Counted from the first letter of the stretch, positions 15,484 to 24,320 are shown. The stretch is 36,723 nt of DNA from Candidatus Aminicenantota bacterium (GCA_030610885.1 JAUWQW010000013.1:1-36723), one strand, 5' to 3'. The notes: generated by a model from the sequence alone, not told the origin. Made by a program: numbers and translations.

Positions 15484-15926
15484 AATGTAATAGAGTTAAA
15501 CTCTTGTTAAGTTCTTTTCAAGATAATGAACTTACAGAGAAGGAAAGAGCTGAAATCTTTTTACATTTAAAGAAGTGTGAAAAGTGTAAGTATGAATTAG
15601 AACAATTGGAGAACCTGAAAAAAGAAATAAAAAACTTAAATGAATTTGAACCAATACAAAATTTTACTTCTTTAGTTATGGATAAGATCAATAGAAAAAA
15701 GAGATTCAATATGTTTTCTATTCCCTCCCTGGTCTACTCATTTACTTTTATTCTCTTTTTTATTTTAGGATTCCTCATAAATGGCCCTTTAAAAAATAAT
15801 GTTGAAAACAAACAAAAAGAGATTTATATTTCTAATTTGCTCATGCAGGGCCAAGAATTGAGTTTGATTAATGTTCAAGATAAAACATTTAATATGTTGT
15901 ATAATGGTGATATAAATGAAAAATAA
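15480..15926 (+). CDS. Zinc-finger anti-sigma factor, membrane-anchored
   Basis: Residues 1-40 form a zf-HC2/ZAS domain: CNRVKLLLSSFQDNEL ... FLHLKKCEKCKYEL, with the HxxxCxxC ligands. One transmembrane helix lies at about residues 80-100 (FNMFSIPSLVYSFTFILFFILGFLI), and a short outer domain of about 45 residues follows. The topology fits holding the ECF sigma at the inner face while the outer part senses the envelope. It overlaps the sigma gene by 4 nt and the next gene by 11 nt. Confidence 0.85.
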   Translation: MKCNRVKLLLSSFQDNELTEKERAEIFLHLKKCEKCKYELEQLENLKKEIKNLNEFEPIQNFTSLVMDKINRKKRFNMFSIPSLVYSFTFILFFILGFLINGPLKNNVENKQKEIYISNLLMQGQELSLINVQDKTFNMLYNGDINEK

Positions 15927-16380
15927 ATGGATTAAAATAATTTTAGTTGCTTCTCTTACATTTAATATTGCTTTTATTTCAAAGGCAATTTACAATAGAG
16001 CTTTTTCAAAGGGCAAAACAAGTGCGGAGGATTTAACATTAAAAACCAGAATAGCACTTAATAATGACCAGAAAGAGAAATTAAGCTTAATTATGAAAAG
16101 ATTTAGAATTAATTTAGTCAAGTCTAAGAAGGATGTGCTTGAGAAAAGGATTGATATAATAGAGCAATTGAGTGACCCTGAATATGATCTGGATATTTTA
16201 AGAAGTAAAACAAATGAGCTTAGCGAAATTGAAAATCAGCTAAATCTAACTTTTGTTGAAACTTTGGTTGAAATAAGTGATGTTTTGAATTCTAAACAGA
16301 GACTCAATTTTTTGTTGAACTTGAGTGAAAATTGGTTTTTTATAAAACAAAAAGAGAACAATATAAAAAAGCTTAGGTAG
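15916..16380 (+). CDS. Membrane-anchored Spy/CpxP-like periplasmic sensor
   Basis: The N-terminus has a signal-anchor (KWIKIILVASLTFNIAFISKAIY). The rest is helical with the pattern TLKTRIALNNDQKEKLSLIMKRFRINLVKSKKDVLEKRIDIIEQLSDPEYDL ... VETLVEISDVLNSKQRLNFL, close to the heavy-metal-resistance/Spy-like families (CnrX, ZraP) in which the repeated 'L..eQ..kl' motif forms a four-helix hook. It probably works with the anti-sigma factor as stress sensor or chaperone. Translation overlaps the anti-sigma gene. Confidence 0.7.
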   Translation: MKNKWIKIILVASLTFNIAFISKAIYNRAFSKGKTSAEDLTLKTRIALNNDQKEKLSLIMKRFRINLVKSKKDVLEKRIDIIEQLSDPEYDLDILRSKTNELSEIENQLNLTFVETLVEISDVLNSKQRLNFLLNLSENWFFIKQKENNIKKLR

Positions 16381-16411
16381 ACATATATGTCTGCTAATAA
16401 AGGAGCAAAGC

Positions 16412-16912
16412 ATGAAGAAAAAATTAATGATTGTTATTATATGCTTGGTTGCATTTCTATTTAACTTGAATTTAAAAGCAAATATAGAAGGTCGAGATAT
16501 AATAAAAAAAAAACAAGCGGGTATTTTTTTAGCAGGAAAAAATCTTTTTGATGCCAGATTTATAATGAGATTTAAAGAAGATATTAATTTGAGCAAAGAG
16601 CAAGAAAAAAAAGTTGAGAATTTATTATTAGCATTTGAAGAAAACTCAATTAAGAAGAGTGCTGAGATAAAAATTAGAGAATTAAGATTTGCTTCATATT
16701 TAAATTCAGAAAAAATTAACAGGGGAAAAATAGAGAGACAATTAAAAACTATCAGTAAGATGAAGACAGATTTTCTTATTGATTATATTAATTATCTTTT
16801 AGATTTAAAGCAAATAATGACACCTGTACAAATTGAAAAATTAAAGGAAATTAAAAAGGGAATTATTATGAAATTTATAAAATTAAAAAAGAAAAATAAA
16901 GTAATACATTAA
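16412..16912 (+). CDS. Exported Spy/CpxP-like protein
   Basis: A signal peptide (MKKKLMIVIICLVAFLFNLNLKA-N) precedes a helical, very basic mature domain. Two Spy-type motifs are seen: DINLSKEQEKKVENLLLAFEENSIKKSAEIKIRE and DLKQIMTPVQIEKLKEIKKG, corresponding to the LTxxQ repeats. It follows the anchored paralogue by 31 nt with RBS AAAGGAG. This is a likely periplasmic chaperone or output of the sigma operon. Its stop codon lies in the loop of the bidirectional terminator that follows. Confidence 0.75.
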   Translation: MKKKLMIVIICLVAFLFNLNLKANIEGRDIIKKKQAGIFLAGKNLFDARFIMRFKEDINLSKEQEKKVENLLLAFEENSIKKSAEIKIRELRFASYLNSEKINRGKIERQLKTISKMKTDFLIDYINYLLDLKQIMTPVQIEKLKEIKKGIIMKFIKLKKKNKVIH

Positions 16913-16935
16913 AAAGTATTACATATTTTTTTTTA
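16901..16935. terminator. Bidirectional terminator between convergent genes
   Basis: GTAATAC and GTATTAC (7 bp, 8-nt loop) are followed by a long T run on the plus strand and preceded by A residues that serve the minus strand. It separates the sigma operon from the phosphatase gene. Confidence 0.6.
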
Positions 16936-17824
16936 TAACAACAATACTTACATCATCAGAAAATTTATTAAATTTAAGCATATCATCTATTATCTGATTA
17001 AAAATATCTTTAGCATTATATTTTTTTACTTTCTTAAGTATTATCTCAAGTTTTTGAGGGAAGTAAAAATCTTCTATATTTATATTATGTTCAGATAAAC
17101 CATCAGTATACAAAAGCAAAATATCCCCTGTCCCCATAAGATTTATCTCATTTATTGAATATTTTTTTTTATATCCTACTCTAGACAGATTCTTTCTAAA
17201 ATCAATATCTTCTCTTGATGGAAGTGTACCAATAGGCGGAAAATGAATAACTCTTTTCTGGCTTACTTCCATTAATTTATCATATTTATTTGAGAAAACC
17301 GCAGGATTGGGATGACCTGCATTAGTAAACCTGAACATGCCGTTTTCAGAGATCTCTCCATAGATCATTGTTATGAATTTAGAGAAACTTGAAGAACTGT
17401 AAAAACGTGAATTAATGTTTTCAAACAATTCAGTAGTAACCTGGCCATTTTGTTTTAATTCGTACATAACTCCAGTTAGAAAAGATTGATGGAGCATTGC
17501 TGCTAAAAGTGCATCTGTTATCTTGTGGCCTGAAACATCAGCAATTAAAATTCCTGCTTTTGTTTTATTTTGCTTAAGTCTTTCCGCAACATCTGTTCTG
17601 TTTATAACTATAGAATCTAAAATGCGTTTGTCCAGATCATAGCGTTTTTTAAAATCAACATAAATTATGTGATCTCCGCCAACAATTCCATTTAAAGGGA
17701 TTGTATCTCCATAAATATCAATTCCCTGCAGTTCTGGTATATCACCTGAACTCGGTTTTATATACCTGGCAATATCCTCAAAGTTCTTTAATTCATCTTC
17801 AAAAAAATCAATACTTTCAGTCAT
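16919..17824 (-). CDS. SpoIIE/RsbU-type PP2C serine phosphatase
   Basis: This 301-residue protein is made almost entirely of the phosphatase domain: GGDHIIYVDF, AGILIADVSGHKITDALLAAMLHQSF (metal-binding Asp), FRFTNAGHPNPAVF, GDILLLYTDGLSEH and SDDVSIVVIKK. Such enzymes dephosphorylate anti-sigma-factor antagonists or other partner-switch proteins. No sensor domain precedes it, and no STAS or HPK-like partner lies nearby, so its substrate must be encoded elsewhere. Confidence 0.87.
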   Translation of the reverse strand: MTESIDFFEDELKNFEDIARYIKPSSGDIPELQGIDIYGDTIPLNGIVGGDHIIYVDFKKRYDLDKRILDSIVINRTDVAERLKQNKTKAGILIADVSGHKITDALLAAMLHQSFLTGVMYELKQNGQVTTELFENINSRFYSSSSFSKFITMIYGEISENGMFRFTNAGHPNPAVFSNKYDKLMEVSQKRVIHFPPIGTLPSREDIDFRKNLSRVGYKKKYSINEINLMGTGDILLLYTDGLSEHNINIEDFYFPQKLEIILKKVKKYNAKDIFNQIIDDMLKFNKFSDDVSIVVIKKNM

Positions 17825-17865
17825 TTTAAATCCAGCCTAAACTTATTATATATTTTATTGTTAAT

Positions 17866-17894
17866 ATAGTATAAATTTATTGTTATTATACTAT
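17866..17894. promoter_or_regulatory. Inverted repeat upstream of the phosphatase gene
   Basis: ATAGTATAA-N11-TTATACTAT, a perfect 9-bp inverted repeat. It overlaps the expected -35 position of a minus-strand -10 (TATAAT, 17845-17850). It could be an operator; in such AT-rich DNA it could also be chance. Confidence 0.25.
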
Positions 17895-18075
17895 AAAACT
17901 ACACTTTTTAATAATAATTATTTTAGATTTTATCCAAATGATTATATTCTGGAATATCCTCACCTTTTATTTCCCTAATTATTTTATTTGAATAATATAT
18001 CTTTCAATAATAAAAACAATTAATGACCCAACTAAGTGCAATAAAAAAGAAGCCACAGGTTCATCAACTTTATTT

Positions 18076-18375
18076 TTATCTGAAGGAATTTCTTTTTTTC
18101 CAATATTTTGGTTTTCGGTTCAGATGCATTACTGCAATTATTATTATCTCCTTTTCCTTAATTTGATAAATGATTCCATAAGGGAATCTGTTTAATAAGC
18201 ATCTTCGTGTATTTTTAGATAGAACTGTCCATGCTTTAGGGAATGAAACAATATTTTCAACCGCAAAACAAATCTCCTTAGCGAATTCAAGTCCTAATCC
18301 TTCTTTACACTGATTATAATAGTCAACAGCTTCATTTAACTCTCTCTCAGCATCAGGATAAAACGAAAAATTCAT
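18076..18375 (-). CDS. ParE/RelE-family toxin
   Basis: 99 residues with the family pattern FSFYPDAERELNEAVDYYNQCKEGLGLEFAKEI ... ENIVSFPKAWTVLSKNTRRCLLNRFPYGIIYQI ... IIAVMHLNRKPKYWKKR. The ending H-x2-R-x-P-x-YW is typical of ParE-like toxins, which poison gyrase or cut mRNA. It overlaps the antitoxin gene by 4 nt, as is common in such pairs. Confidence 0.87.
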   Translation of the reverse strand: MNFSFYPDAERELNEAVDYYNQCKEGLGLEFAKEICFAVENIVSFPKAWTVLSKNTRRCLLNRFPYGIIYQIKEKEIIIIAVMHLNRKPKYWKKRNSFR

Positions 18376-18599
18376 AATTCAAGGCGATCAAAGATTTTCT
18401 TGAAAACTTCTTTACCTGGTTTTGTTTTTACTCTGCCTTTCTTTATATCTTCTACTCTTGCCTCTGCTTCCTTTGCCCATATTTTGTCAATTTCTCTACG
18501 AGTTGGATTTAAACTTAAAAGTAATGCTTCAATAATTTCAGCTCTTATTTCAACTGGCAATGAAAGAGCATCGTCTATTAGTTTCTCTGTTTTTATCAT
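18372..18599 (-). CDS. Antitoxin of the Unstab_antitox/TIGR02574 family
   Basis: 75 residues: DDALSLPVEIRAEIIEALLLSLNP ... EIDKIWAKEAEARVEDIKKGRVKTKPGKEVFKKI matches the addiction-module component family that pairs with ParE-like toxins. It is the first gene of a two-gene operon with a GAGG RBS and a promoter carrying a palindrome over its -10 box, as expected for self-repression. Confidence 0.87.
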   Translation of the reverse strand: MIKTEKLIDDALSLPVEIRAEIIEALLLSLNPTRREIDKIWAKEAEARVEDIKKGRVKTKPGKEVFKKIFDRLEL

Positions 18600-18619
18600 T
18601 TTCTTTACCTCATATATTT

Positions 18620-18648
18620 ATTATACATCAGTATAAATTTTATTGAAG
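18620..18648 (-). promoter_or_regulatory. Toxin-antitoxin promoter with operator palindrome
   Basis: On the minus strand TTCAAT, a 17-nt spacer and TATAAT. The palindrome TTATAC-ATCA-GTATAA (18621-18636) covers the -10 box, a classic place for toxin-antitoxin complex binding. Confidence 0.55.
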
Positions 18649-18760
18649 TAAAAAATAAATTTTAATAAAGAAACTATTTTTGTATAAGCTACCTCTGTTA
18701 GATGTTTTTTGAATCCACAACCATCTATTGCCAAATTTCAACTTGATTTATTTAAGGGGA

Positions 18761-18769
18761 TGTTATATT
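18761..18769 (+). promoter_or_regulatory. Extended -10 promoter before pgsA
   Basis: TG-T-TATATT ends 8 nt before the GTG start at 18778, implying a leaderless or nearly leaderless message. Confidence 0.45.
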
Positions 18770-18777
18770 TTTAGGGT

Positions 18778-19335
18778 GTGAAAAGTTATATTAATATTCC
18801 CAATTCCTTAAGTATTCTGCGGATATTAATGGTACCTGTTATTTTTATTTTAATTATAAAGAGTACTTATCAAAATTATCCCTTTTTAATCTTTATATAT
18901 GTATTTACAATCTCACTCGATTTTCTTGACGGATATTTTGCAAGAAAACTTTCTCAAGAAACTGAAGTTGGGAAAATTTTGGACCCTGTGGCTGACAAAT
19001 CACTTGTCTTTTTTGTTGTAATAGCATTGATAATAAAGTCAGACTTTCCATTATGGCTTGCTATTCCAATTTTTTCCAGAGATATAGTAATACTATTTGC
19101 AGGTTTAATCTTATTCAAAACCAGACATTTTATAGCACCATCAATTATTATAGGAAAAATTGTTTTTACAATTTTTGGCCTTTTGATTTTAATTTATATT
19201 ATTGATTTAAATGTTTTTATCAATCTTGAAATATTAAAAAGACTTTTAGCTGTTTTAAGCTTTGGTTTTTTAATCTGGTCATTCATTGAATACTATAGAA
19301 TCTATATGAGTATAAAAAATAATGAACAGATATGA
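18778..19335 (+). CDS. pgsA: CDP-diacylglycerol-glycerol-3-phosphate 3-phosphatidyltransferase
   Basis: This 185-residue integral membrane enzyme has the CDP-alcohol phosphotransferase motif D-G-x2-A-R-x8-G-x3-D-x3-D, seen as DGYFARKLSQETEVGKILDPVAD. The start NIPNSLSILRILMVPV is typical of PgsA. It makes phosphatidylglycerol phosphate from CDP-diacylglycerol and glycerol 3-phosphate. The GTG start follows an extended -10 box directly. Its stop overlaps the next gene's start by 4 nt. Confidence 0.88.
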   Translation: MKSYINIPNSLSILRILMVPVIFILIIKSTYQNYPFLIFIYVFTISLDFLDGYFARKLSQETEVGKILDPVADKSLVFFVVIALIIKSDFPLWLAIPIFSRDIVILFAGLILFKTRHFIAPSIIIGKIVFTIFGLLILIYIIDLNVFINLEILKRLLAVLSFGFLIWSFIEYYRIYMSIKNNEQI

Positions 19336-20234
19336 ATGAACTCTATTATTCTTTTAATACCTTTTTAAGACATAAATTCAATAATCAAAAGGTGAGGAAA
19401 ATTCCAATTAATGCAGGGTTTTCATGCCCGAATAAAGATAGTAAATTATCAGATAAAGGTTGTATTTTTTGTGATAGATTTGGCTCAGGACCTGTTAAAG
19501 CATATAATTTGTCAGTATTTGAACAGATTGAGAAATTTATTAAAGATCATCCTAAAGTTAAGTATATTGCGTATTATCAAGCTCACACAAACACATATGC
19601 TTCAGTTGAGGAATTAAGAAAAAAAATTGAAATTGTTTTTAATTTTAAAGATATAGTAAGTGTTTTTATTGGAACCAGACCTGATTCAATAAAAGATGAA
19701 GTATATCCTTTTCTTGAAGAATTAAATAATAGAACCTACCTTAGTGTAGAACTGGGTTTGCAATCAATACATTTAAAAAGTCTTAATTTCTTAAACAGAA
19801 ACCATTCATACAAGCAATTTCTGGATACATTTCAAAAACTAAAGCACATGAATATCGATGTTATCGTGCACCTGATTGTTGGTATCCCCGGAGAGACAAA
19901 GCAAGATATGCTTGAAACTGTAAAAGAGATGAATAGATTAAAACCTGCTGGTATTAAACTTCATTTAATGCATGTTTTAAAAGGAACCTCTCTTTATGAT
20001 TTATACAAAAGAGGAAGATTCAAATTATTGCAAAGGGAAGAATATGTAAATTTAATTGTATATTTACTCGAACACCTTGACTCTTCAATTGTTATTCACA
20101 GATTAACAGGTGAAAGAGATAAGGAGTTGTTTTATGCTCCAGAATGGGCTTTAAATAAAGCTGATATAATTAATTCAATAAGGTCAAAAATGAAAGAACT
20201 TAATACTTTTCAGGGTAAATTCATGAAATGTTAA
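19332..20234 (+). CDS. YhcC-like radical SAM protein (TIGR01212 family)
   Basis: 300 residues. The N-terminus (NTFLRHKFNNQKVRKIPINAGFSCPNKDSKLSDKGCIFCDRFGSG) carries the spaced Cys set typical of this family, in which C-PN-D precedes the CxxC pair. Later motifs are YYQAHTNTYAS, VFIGTRPDSI, SVELGLQSIHLKSL and HLIVGIPGETKQDML. The exact reaction of the family is not settled. It overlaps pgsA by 4 nt, so the two are co-transcribed. Confidence 0.87.
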   Translation: MNELYYSFNTFLRHKFNNQKVRKIPINAGFSCPNKDSKLSDKGCIFCDRFGSGPVKAYNLSVFEQIEKFIKDHPKVKYIAYYQAHTNTYASVEELRKKIEIVFNFKDIVSVFIGTRPDSIKDEVYPFLEELNNRTYLSVELGLQSIHLKSLNFLNRNHSYKQFLDTFQKLKHMNIDVIVHLIVGIPGETKQDMLETVKEMNRLKPAGIKLHLMHVLKGTSLYDLYKRGRFKLLQREEYVNLIVYLLEHLDSSIVIHRLTGERDKELFYAPEWALNKADIINSIRSKMKELNTFQGKFMKC

Positions 20235-20248
20235 AAGAATTTCTTAGA

Positions 20249-20283
20249 AAAAGTGGGGTTACAATAAGTGTTACCCCACTTTT
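20249..20283 (+). terminator. Hairpin terminator after the radical SAM gene
   Basis: AAAAGTGGGGT and ACCCCACTTTT form an 11-bp stem with a 13-nt loop, with A and T runs built into the arms, so it could act in both directions. Confidence 0.7.
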
Positions 20284-20392
20284 CCAAGTTAATATTAACT
20301 AAGACACACACAGTGTCTACAAACAATATATTCACAAATTCAATTTTTTCAAAATAATTTTTTTTTTAATGATAAAATCATACAAAAATAAT

Positions 20393-21229
20393 TTATTCTA
20401 TGAAATTTGTTTCTGTTCGCATTATAACAATTTTTAAATAGTATTTGAATAAAATAAATATTTGATATGCAATTATAGTTATAAAAAGGACAGACAAACT
20501 TTCTATTTGGTGCAATATAACAGATAAAAAAATTTGGACAAAAATTACTGCTAATATATATGAAATGAACATTAAGAGTATGTAAATTTTATTGGAGAAC
20601 ACAAATTTTATACCTTTTTTCATAGAAGATAAAAAATTCTTGTCATATTTTAGTTTGAAAATCCTTGAAAAATCATAAATTGCAATTGAAAAGATTGATA
20701 TAATTATACTTATAAAAATCCAGACATAGAATAGAATTTCTATTAAAAATTCGTTGGAAGAATTATTTTGAATTTTCCATATCAAGAAGCCAAAAATTAA
20801 ACAGAGCAAAAATACAACTACAAAGTTAACTAAATTTATAAAGAATATTTTGAGCATTTTAAAAAAGTTTTCAACTGAAGAAGAGATCAAATTTAAAAAA
20901 TTGTTTTTTTCTTTGTTTAATAAAACAGAATATATACCACCAGAAATAAAGATTGATATAATGGAAAACGCAATAATAACAAAAATGCAAATTGGGATTA
21001 AAGTTGGAAGCATTCCTTTGTAATTTCTAAAAATTTCAACCATGCAGGTAAAAAATCCATCGGAGCTCAATTTATTTAAAATTATTGATTCGCTCACTGC
21101 AAAAGAAATCGCTTTGTAGAAAGTAAAATATATGATAATACTGAAAAGTATATTGAATAACCATGCATATATTGCAATTTTTATATTCTTAATTCCTAAA
21201 CTTTTTGTTATAGCTTTTAATAATTTCAT
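20393..21229 (-). CDS. Six-helix membrane protein, uncharacterised
   Basis: 278 residues with six hydrophobic segments, for example IAIYAWLFNILFSIIIYF, LIPICIFVIIAFSIISIFI, FVVVFLLCLIFGFLI, YVWIFISIIISIFSIAI, IYILLMFISYILAVIFV and LSVLFITIIAYQIFI. The general look (paired helices, DFSRIFKLKYDKNFLSSMKKGIKFVFSN between them) resembles uncharacterised 'membrane domain' families, but I cannot name one. It is the last gene of a minus-strand operon with the M1 peptidase and galE (10-nt gap). Confidence 0.75.
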   Translation of the reverse strand: MKLLKAITKSLGIKNIKIAIYAWLFNILFSIIIYFTFYKAISFAVSESIILNKLSSDGFFTCMVEIFRNYKGMLPTLIPICIFVIIAFSIISIFISGGIYSVLLNKEKNNFLNLISSSVENFFKMLKIFFINLVNFVVVFLLCLIFGFLIWKIQNNSSNEFLIEILFYVWIFISIIISIFSIAIYDFSRIFKLKYDKNFLSSMKKGIKFVFSNKIYILLMFISYILAVIFVQIFLSVILHQIESLSVLFITIIAYQIFILFKYYLKIVIMRTETNFIE

Positions 21230-21239
21230 TTTAAACCTC

Positions 21240-23180
21240 CTACATAACTAAAAGACTCAATATGTTTTGAAATAAGAACCCAAATTTTGATGCTATGGTT
21301 TTTAATCTTGTTTTTTTAGGCTCCAGAATTTTTGAATTGTTTATTAAATTTTTATCAAGCAAAATTTTAAACTCAGGATCAATAGCAGCATATACAATAG
21401 GTGAATTCTCATAAAAAATTATCTTTTTCCATTTTTCTTTCTCTTTCCAGAAATATTTAATATGTTTACCATTTTTAAGTTTTATTAACAATTCAACAGG
21501 AAAGTATCCCTCATTTCTTGTAAAAATAGCTTCATTTCTATATTTAAATGGATTTGAATCTATTTTTTTTGATTCTACACAAAACACAGCATTATCAAGG
21601 TTTGATGAACCATTTATAAATTGATTAAATGCCCATGAAAAATCTTCATCCATAAATTCATTAAATGTGTTTATAAAGTCTTTTGTTTTTGGATGTTTAA
21701 ATTTAAACTTTTTAGCATAAAATTTGAAAAAATCATACATTTTATTCTTTCCAATGTAATTTTTTAAACTTCTTAAAAGAATGCTTGCTTTAGAATAAAC
21801 GTTATTTGCATAATATAAACCATTGAGGAATTTCCATGAATATTGGTTAACATTATCAATTGGTAGAAGTGACACGCAGCTTAAGCGATTTCTCTCCCAA
21901 TCATTTATGTTTATCAAACTTGAAGCAATAAAGGAATATGAATTTTTAAAATAAGCATCCAGAATCTCCATTTCAAAAAATGTATTGACCCCTTCATCAA
22001 GCCATGCTTCTCTGAATTCATCAGTTCCGACCATTCCATACCAGTATTGATGTCCAAATTCATGAATGGTTACAAGTTCAGTTAATTTCATAGATTTAGG
22101 TATAAAATTAAGATATCCTGCAGTAATTAATGTTGGATATTCCATACCTGCGGATCTCATCCCTTTTAATGGAGGATCAACAATGGTAATTTTTTTATAA
22201 GGATATGGAAAGATGTTTTCAGCATAAAAATTTAACGCGAATTTAAGAGAATTCAAATACCTTTGTTTTGCTTTTGAATGAAATGGGGATAAAAGCAATT
22301 CAATTGTTGTGTTTTCATCATTTCCATTTAATTTAATCTTTTCAATGACTTTTTTAAATTTAGGTGATGTAGCCCATGCAAAGTCATGAATGTTTTTTTC
22401 TTCATAAAAATATGTTATTGTTTTGTCTACATTTTTCTCTTTCTTAATGAGATTCCCGGTAGAACCAATTATAAAATTTTCAGGTATTGTAATATCAACT
22501 TTATATTCACCATAATCAGCAAAAAATTCTGAATATCTATGAAATTGGTGACAATTCCACTGCCCATCATTTTGTAAAACACCAATTTTAGGAAACCACT
22601 GCCCAAAGAAGAAATAATCATCTGCAAAACCTGTTCGTGCAATTATTTTAGGTATGGTTAAAATAAAATCCGTTTTAATTGTGACTGACTGATACGGTTG
22701 AATTGGTACCTCAAGACTGATTTCAATTACAGTTCTATCGTGTTTGTTTTGATCATCAGGTGATATGTAACGAATTTTTCCATATAATTCTTCTCCATTT
22801 ATTATTCTCATCCCTTTTATTTTTATTTCTCCAAATTGTAGCTTTTTGAGGTATCTTTTAGATTTTTTTTCAAATCCAGCTTCTTTTAAAAATGTTGATT
22901 TTGTATTTCTAAATGCATTGTAATATAAATGAAACCTTAGGTTACTTACAGGATTATCTGTTTTATTTATCCATGTTAAAATCTCAGATGCTTCAAGTTT
23001 TTTAACTTCAGGGAATAATTGGGCAGTAATTAAGTATTTTACTGTTGGCTCATCAATGTTCTCGTTGTTTTGCAAAATATCTAAGCTGTTCTCTTCCTTT
23101 TTTTCAATAGTATCTAATTGAGAACAAAGATAGAGTGAAAAAACTGTTAATAATAAAATAATTAAAATTGTTTTTTTCAT
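21240..23180 (-). CDS. M1-family zinc metallopeptidase, probable lipoprotein
   Basis: The N-terminus MKKTILIILLLTVFSLYLC-S has a lipobox-like LYLC, so this 646-residue protein is probably anchored on a membrane outside the cytoplasm. The catalytic site is IHEFGHQYWYG (HExxH, about residue 372) with the downstream Glu in REAWLDEGVNTFFE. The exopeptidase substrate loop appears as AGMEYP where GxMEN is usual. M1 enzymes trim N-terminal residues from peptides. It lies directly between galE (no gap) and a six-helix membrane protein. Confidence 0.87.
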   Translation of the reverse strand: MKKTILIILLLTVFSLYLCSQLDTIEKKEENSLDILQNNENIDEPTVKYLITAQLFPEVKKLEASEILTWINKTDNPVSNLRFHLYYNAFRNTKSTFLKEAGFEKKSKRYLKKLQFGEIKIKGMRIINGEELYGKIRYISPDDQNKHDRTVIEISLEVPIQPYQSVTIKTDFILTIPKIIARTGFADDYFFFGQWFPKIGVLQNDGQWNCHQFHRYSEFFADYGEYKVDITIPENFIIGSTGNLIKKEKNVDKTITYFYEEKNIHDFAWATSPKFKKVIEKIKLNGNDENTTIELLLSPFHSKAKQRYLNSLKFALNFYAENIFPYPYKKITIVDPPLKGMRSAGMEYPTLITAGYLNFIPKSMKLTELVTIHEFGHQYWYGMVGTDEFREAWLDEGVNTFFEMEILDAYFKNSYSFIASSLININDWERNRLSCVSLLPIDNVNQYSWKFLNGLYYANNVYSKASILLRSLKNYIGKNKMYDFFKFYAKKFKFKHPKTKDFINTFNEFMDEDFSWAFNQFINGSSNLDNAVFCVESKKIDSNPFKYRNEAIFTRNEGYFPVELLIKLKNGKHIKYFWKEKEKWKKIIFYENSPIVYAAIDPEFKILLDKNLINNSKILEPKKTRLKTIASKFGFLFQNILSLLVM

Positions 23181-24179
23181 TTATTCTCCTTTTTTGAGTT
23201 TTTTCTCCCATTCCCAGGCTGAATTTATAATAAACTCAAGATCATTGTATTTTGGACTCCAACCCAATTTATCTTTTATTAAGTTTGAATCAGCAATCAA
23301 AATGGGAGGGTCGCCTTCTCTTTTTTTTGAATTAACTGTTTTAAAGTTTACTTTTGTAACCTTTTTTGTTGTGTTTAAAACTTCTAATACTGAATATCCT
23401 TGTCCATACCCACAATTAAAAACTTTACTTTTTCTCTCTTTTTTTAAATAATTTAAGCAAAGGATATGTGCGTTTGATAAATCATCAATGTGGATGTAAT
23501 CTCTTATAGCTGTCCCATCAGGGGTGTTATAATCAGTCCCAAATATATTTAAACTTTCATATTCGCCCAATGCTGTTTTTAATGCAAGCGTAATAAGATG
23601 AGTTGGATTTTCATACTTCTGTCCAATTCTTAATTTTTTGTCAGCCCCAGCAACATTAAAATAGCGTAATGCAATATAATTGAAATTTTTATATATATAA
23701 GATATGTCTTCTAATAGTATTTCTGTAAACATTTTAGATCTCCCGTATGGATTCACTGGGTTAAGCTGTGAATTTTCTTTAACAGGAAACTCTTCTGAAA
23801 TTCCATACACAGCTGCACTTGATGAAAAAACAAAGTTTTCTACACCATTTTCAATGCATGATTTTATTAGATTTAATGAATTAAAAAAATTATTATTGTA
23901 ATATTTTATAGGTTTATTTACAGATTCTTCTACAACTATATATGCAGCAAAGTGAATAACACTTTTGATTTTGTACTTTTTAATTATTTTGGTTATTAGA
24001 TTCGTATCTTTTAAATCTCCTTTTATAAAATCTCCGTAAAGGACGAAATCTTTGTTCCCGGTTGACAAATTATCATAAACAATTGGCTTGTATCCTTGCT
24101 CGCCAAGATCTCTTACTACATGACTGCCTATGTATCCAGCACCTCCTGTAACAAGGATATTTTCTGTTGAATCGTGCAT
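23181..24179 (-). CDS. galE: UDP-glucose 4-epimerase
   Basis: 332 residues: NAD-binding loop VTGGAGYIGSH at the start, FSSSAAVYG, catalytic NPYGRSK (YxxxK), RYFNVAGAD, and GTAIRDYIHIDDLSNAH. These match GalE, which interconverts UDP-glucose and UDP-galactose (sometimes the N-acetyl forms). First gene of the operon with the M1 peptidase; the coding regions abut. Probably supplies galactose units for surface glycans. Confidence 0.92.
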   Translation of the reverse strand: MHDSTENILVTGGAGYIGSHVVRDLGEQGYKPIVYDNLSTGNKDFVLYGDFIKGDLKDTNLITKIIKKYKIKSVIHFAAYIVVEESVNKPIKYYNNNFFNSLNLIKSCIENGVENFVFSSSAAVYGISEEFPVKENSQLNPVNPYGRSKMFTEILLEDISYIYKNFNYIALRYFNVAGADKKLRIGQKYENPTHLITLALKTALGEYESLNIFGTDYNTPDGTAIRDYIHIDDLSNAHILCLNYLKKERKSKVFNCGYGQGYSVLEVLNTTKKVTKVNFKTVNSKKREGDPPILIADSNLIKDKLGWSPKYNDLEFIINSAWEWEKKLKKGE

Positions 24180-24197
24180 TTTTTATCTCTTTTAATA

Positions 24198-24226
24198 ATC
24201 TTACTCTATTTTGAAATATCATTCAA
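24198..24226 (-). promoter_or_regulatory. galE operon promoter
   Basis: On the minus strand TTGAAT, a 17-nt spacer and TAAGAT, followed by a short leader with an AAGAGAT RBS. Confidence 0.5.
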
Positions 24227-24291
24227 CTAGAATAATATTTCAAAATTATAGTTTTTTTAGCTTTTATTGTTAAACTAATTTAATATTATAT

Positions 24292-24320
24292 TTGACTTTT
24301 TTTTCAAAAGTAAATATTTT
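24292..24320 (+). promoter_or_regulatory. Promoter giving a probably leaderless diguanylate cyclase mRNA
   Basis: TTGACT, a 17-nt spacer and TATTTT; the GTG start lies 6 nt after the -10 box, with no RBS. Confidence 0.55.

Noticed and set aside
16246-16596. 116-residue minus-strand ORF across the two Spy-like genes
   Set aside because: Shadow of real genes on the other strand; low-complexity hydrophobic translation.
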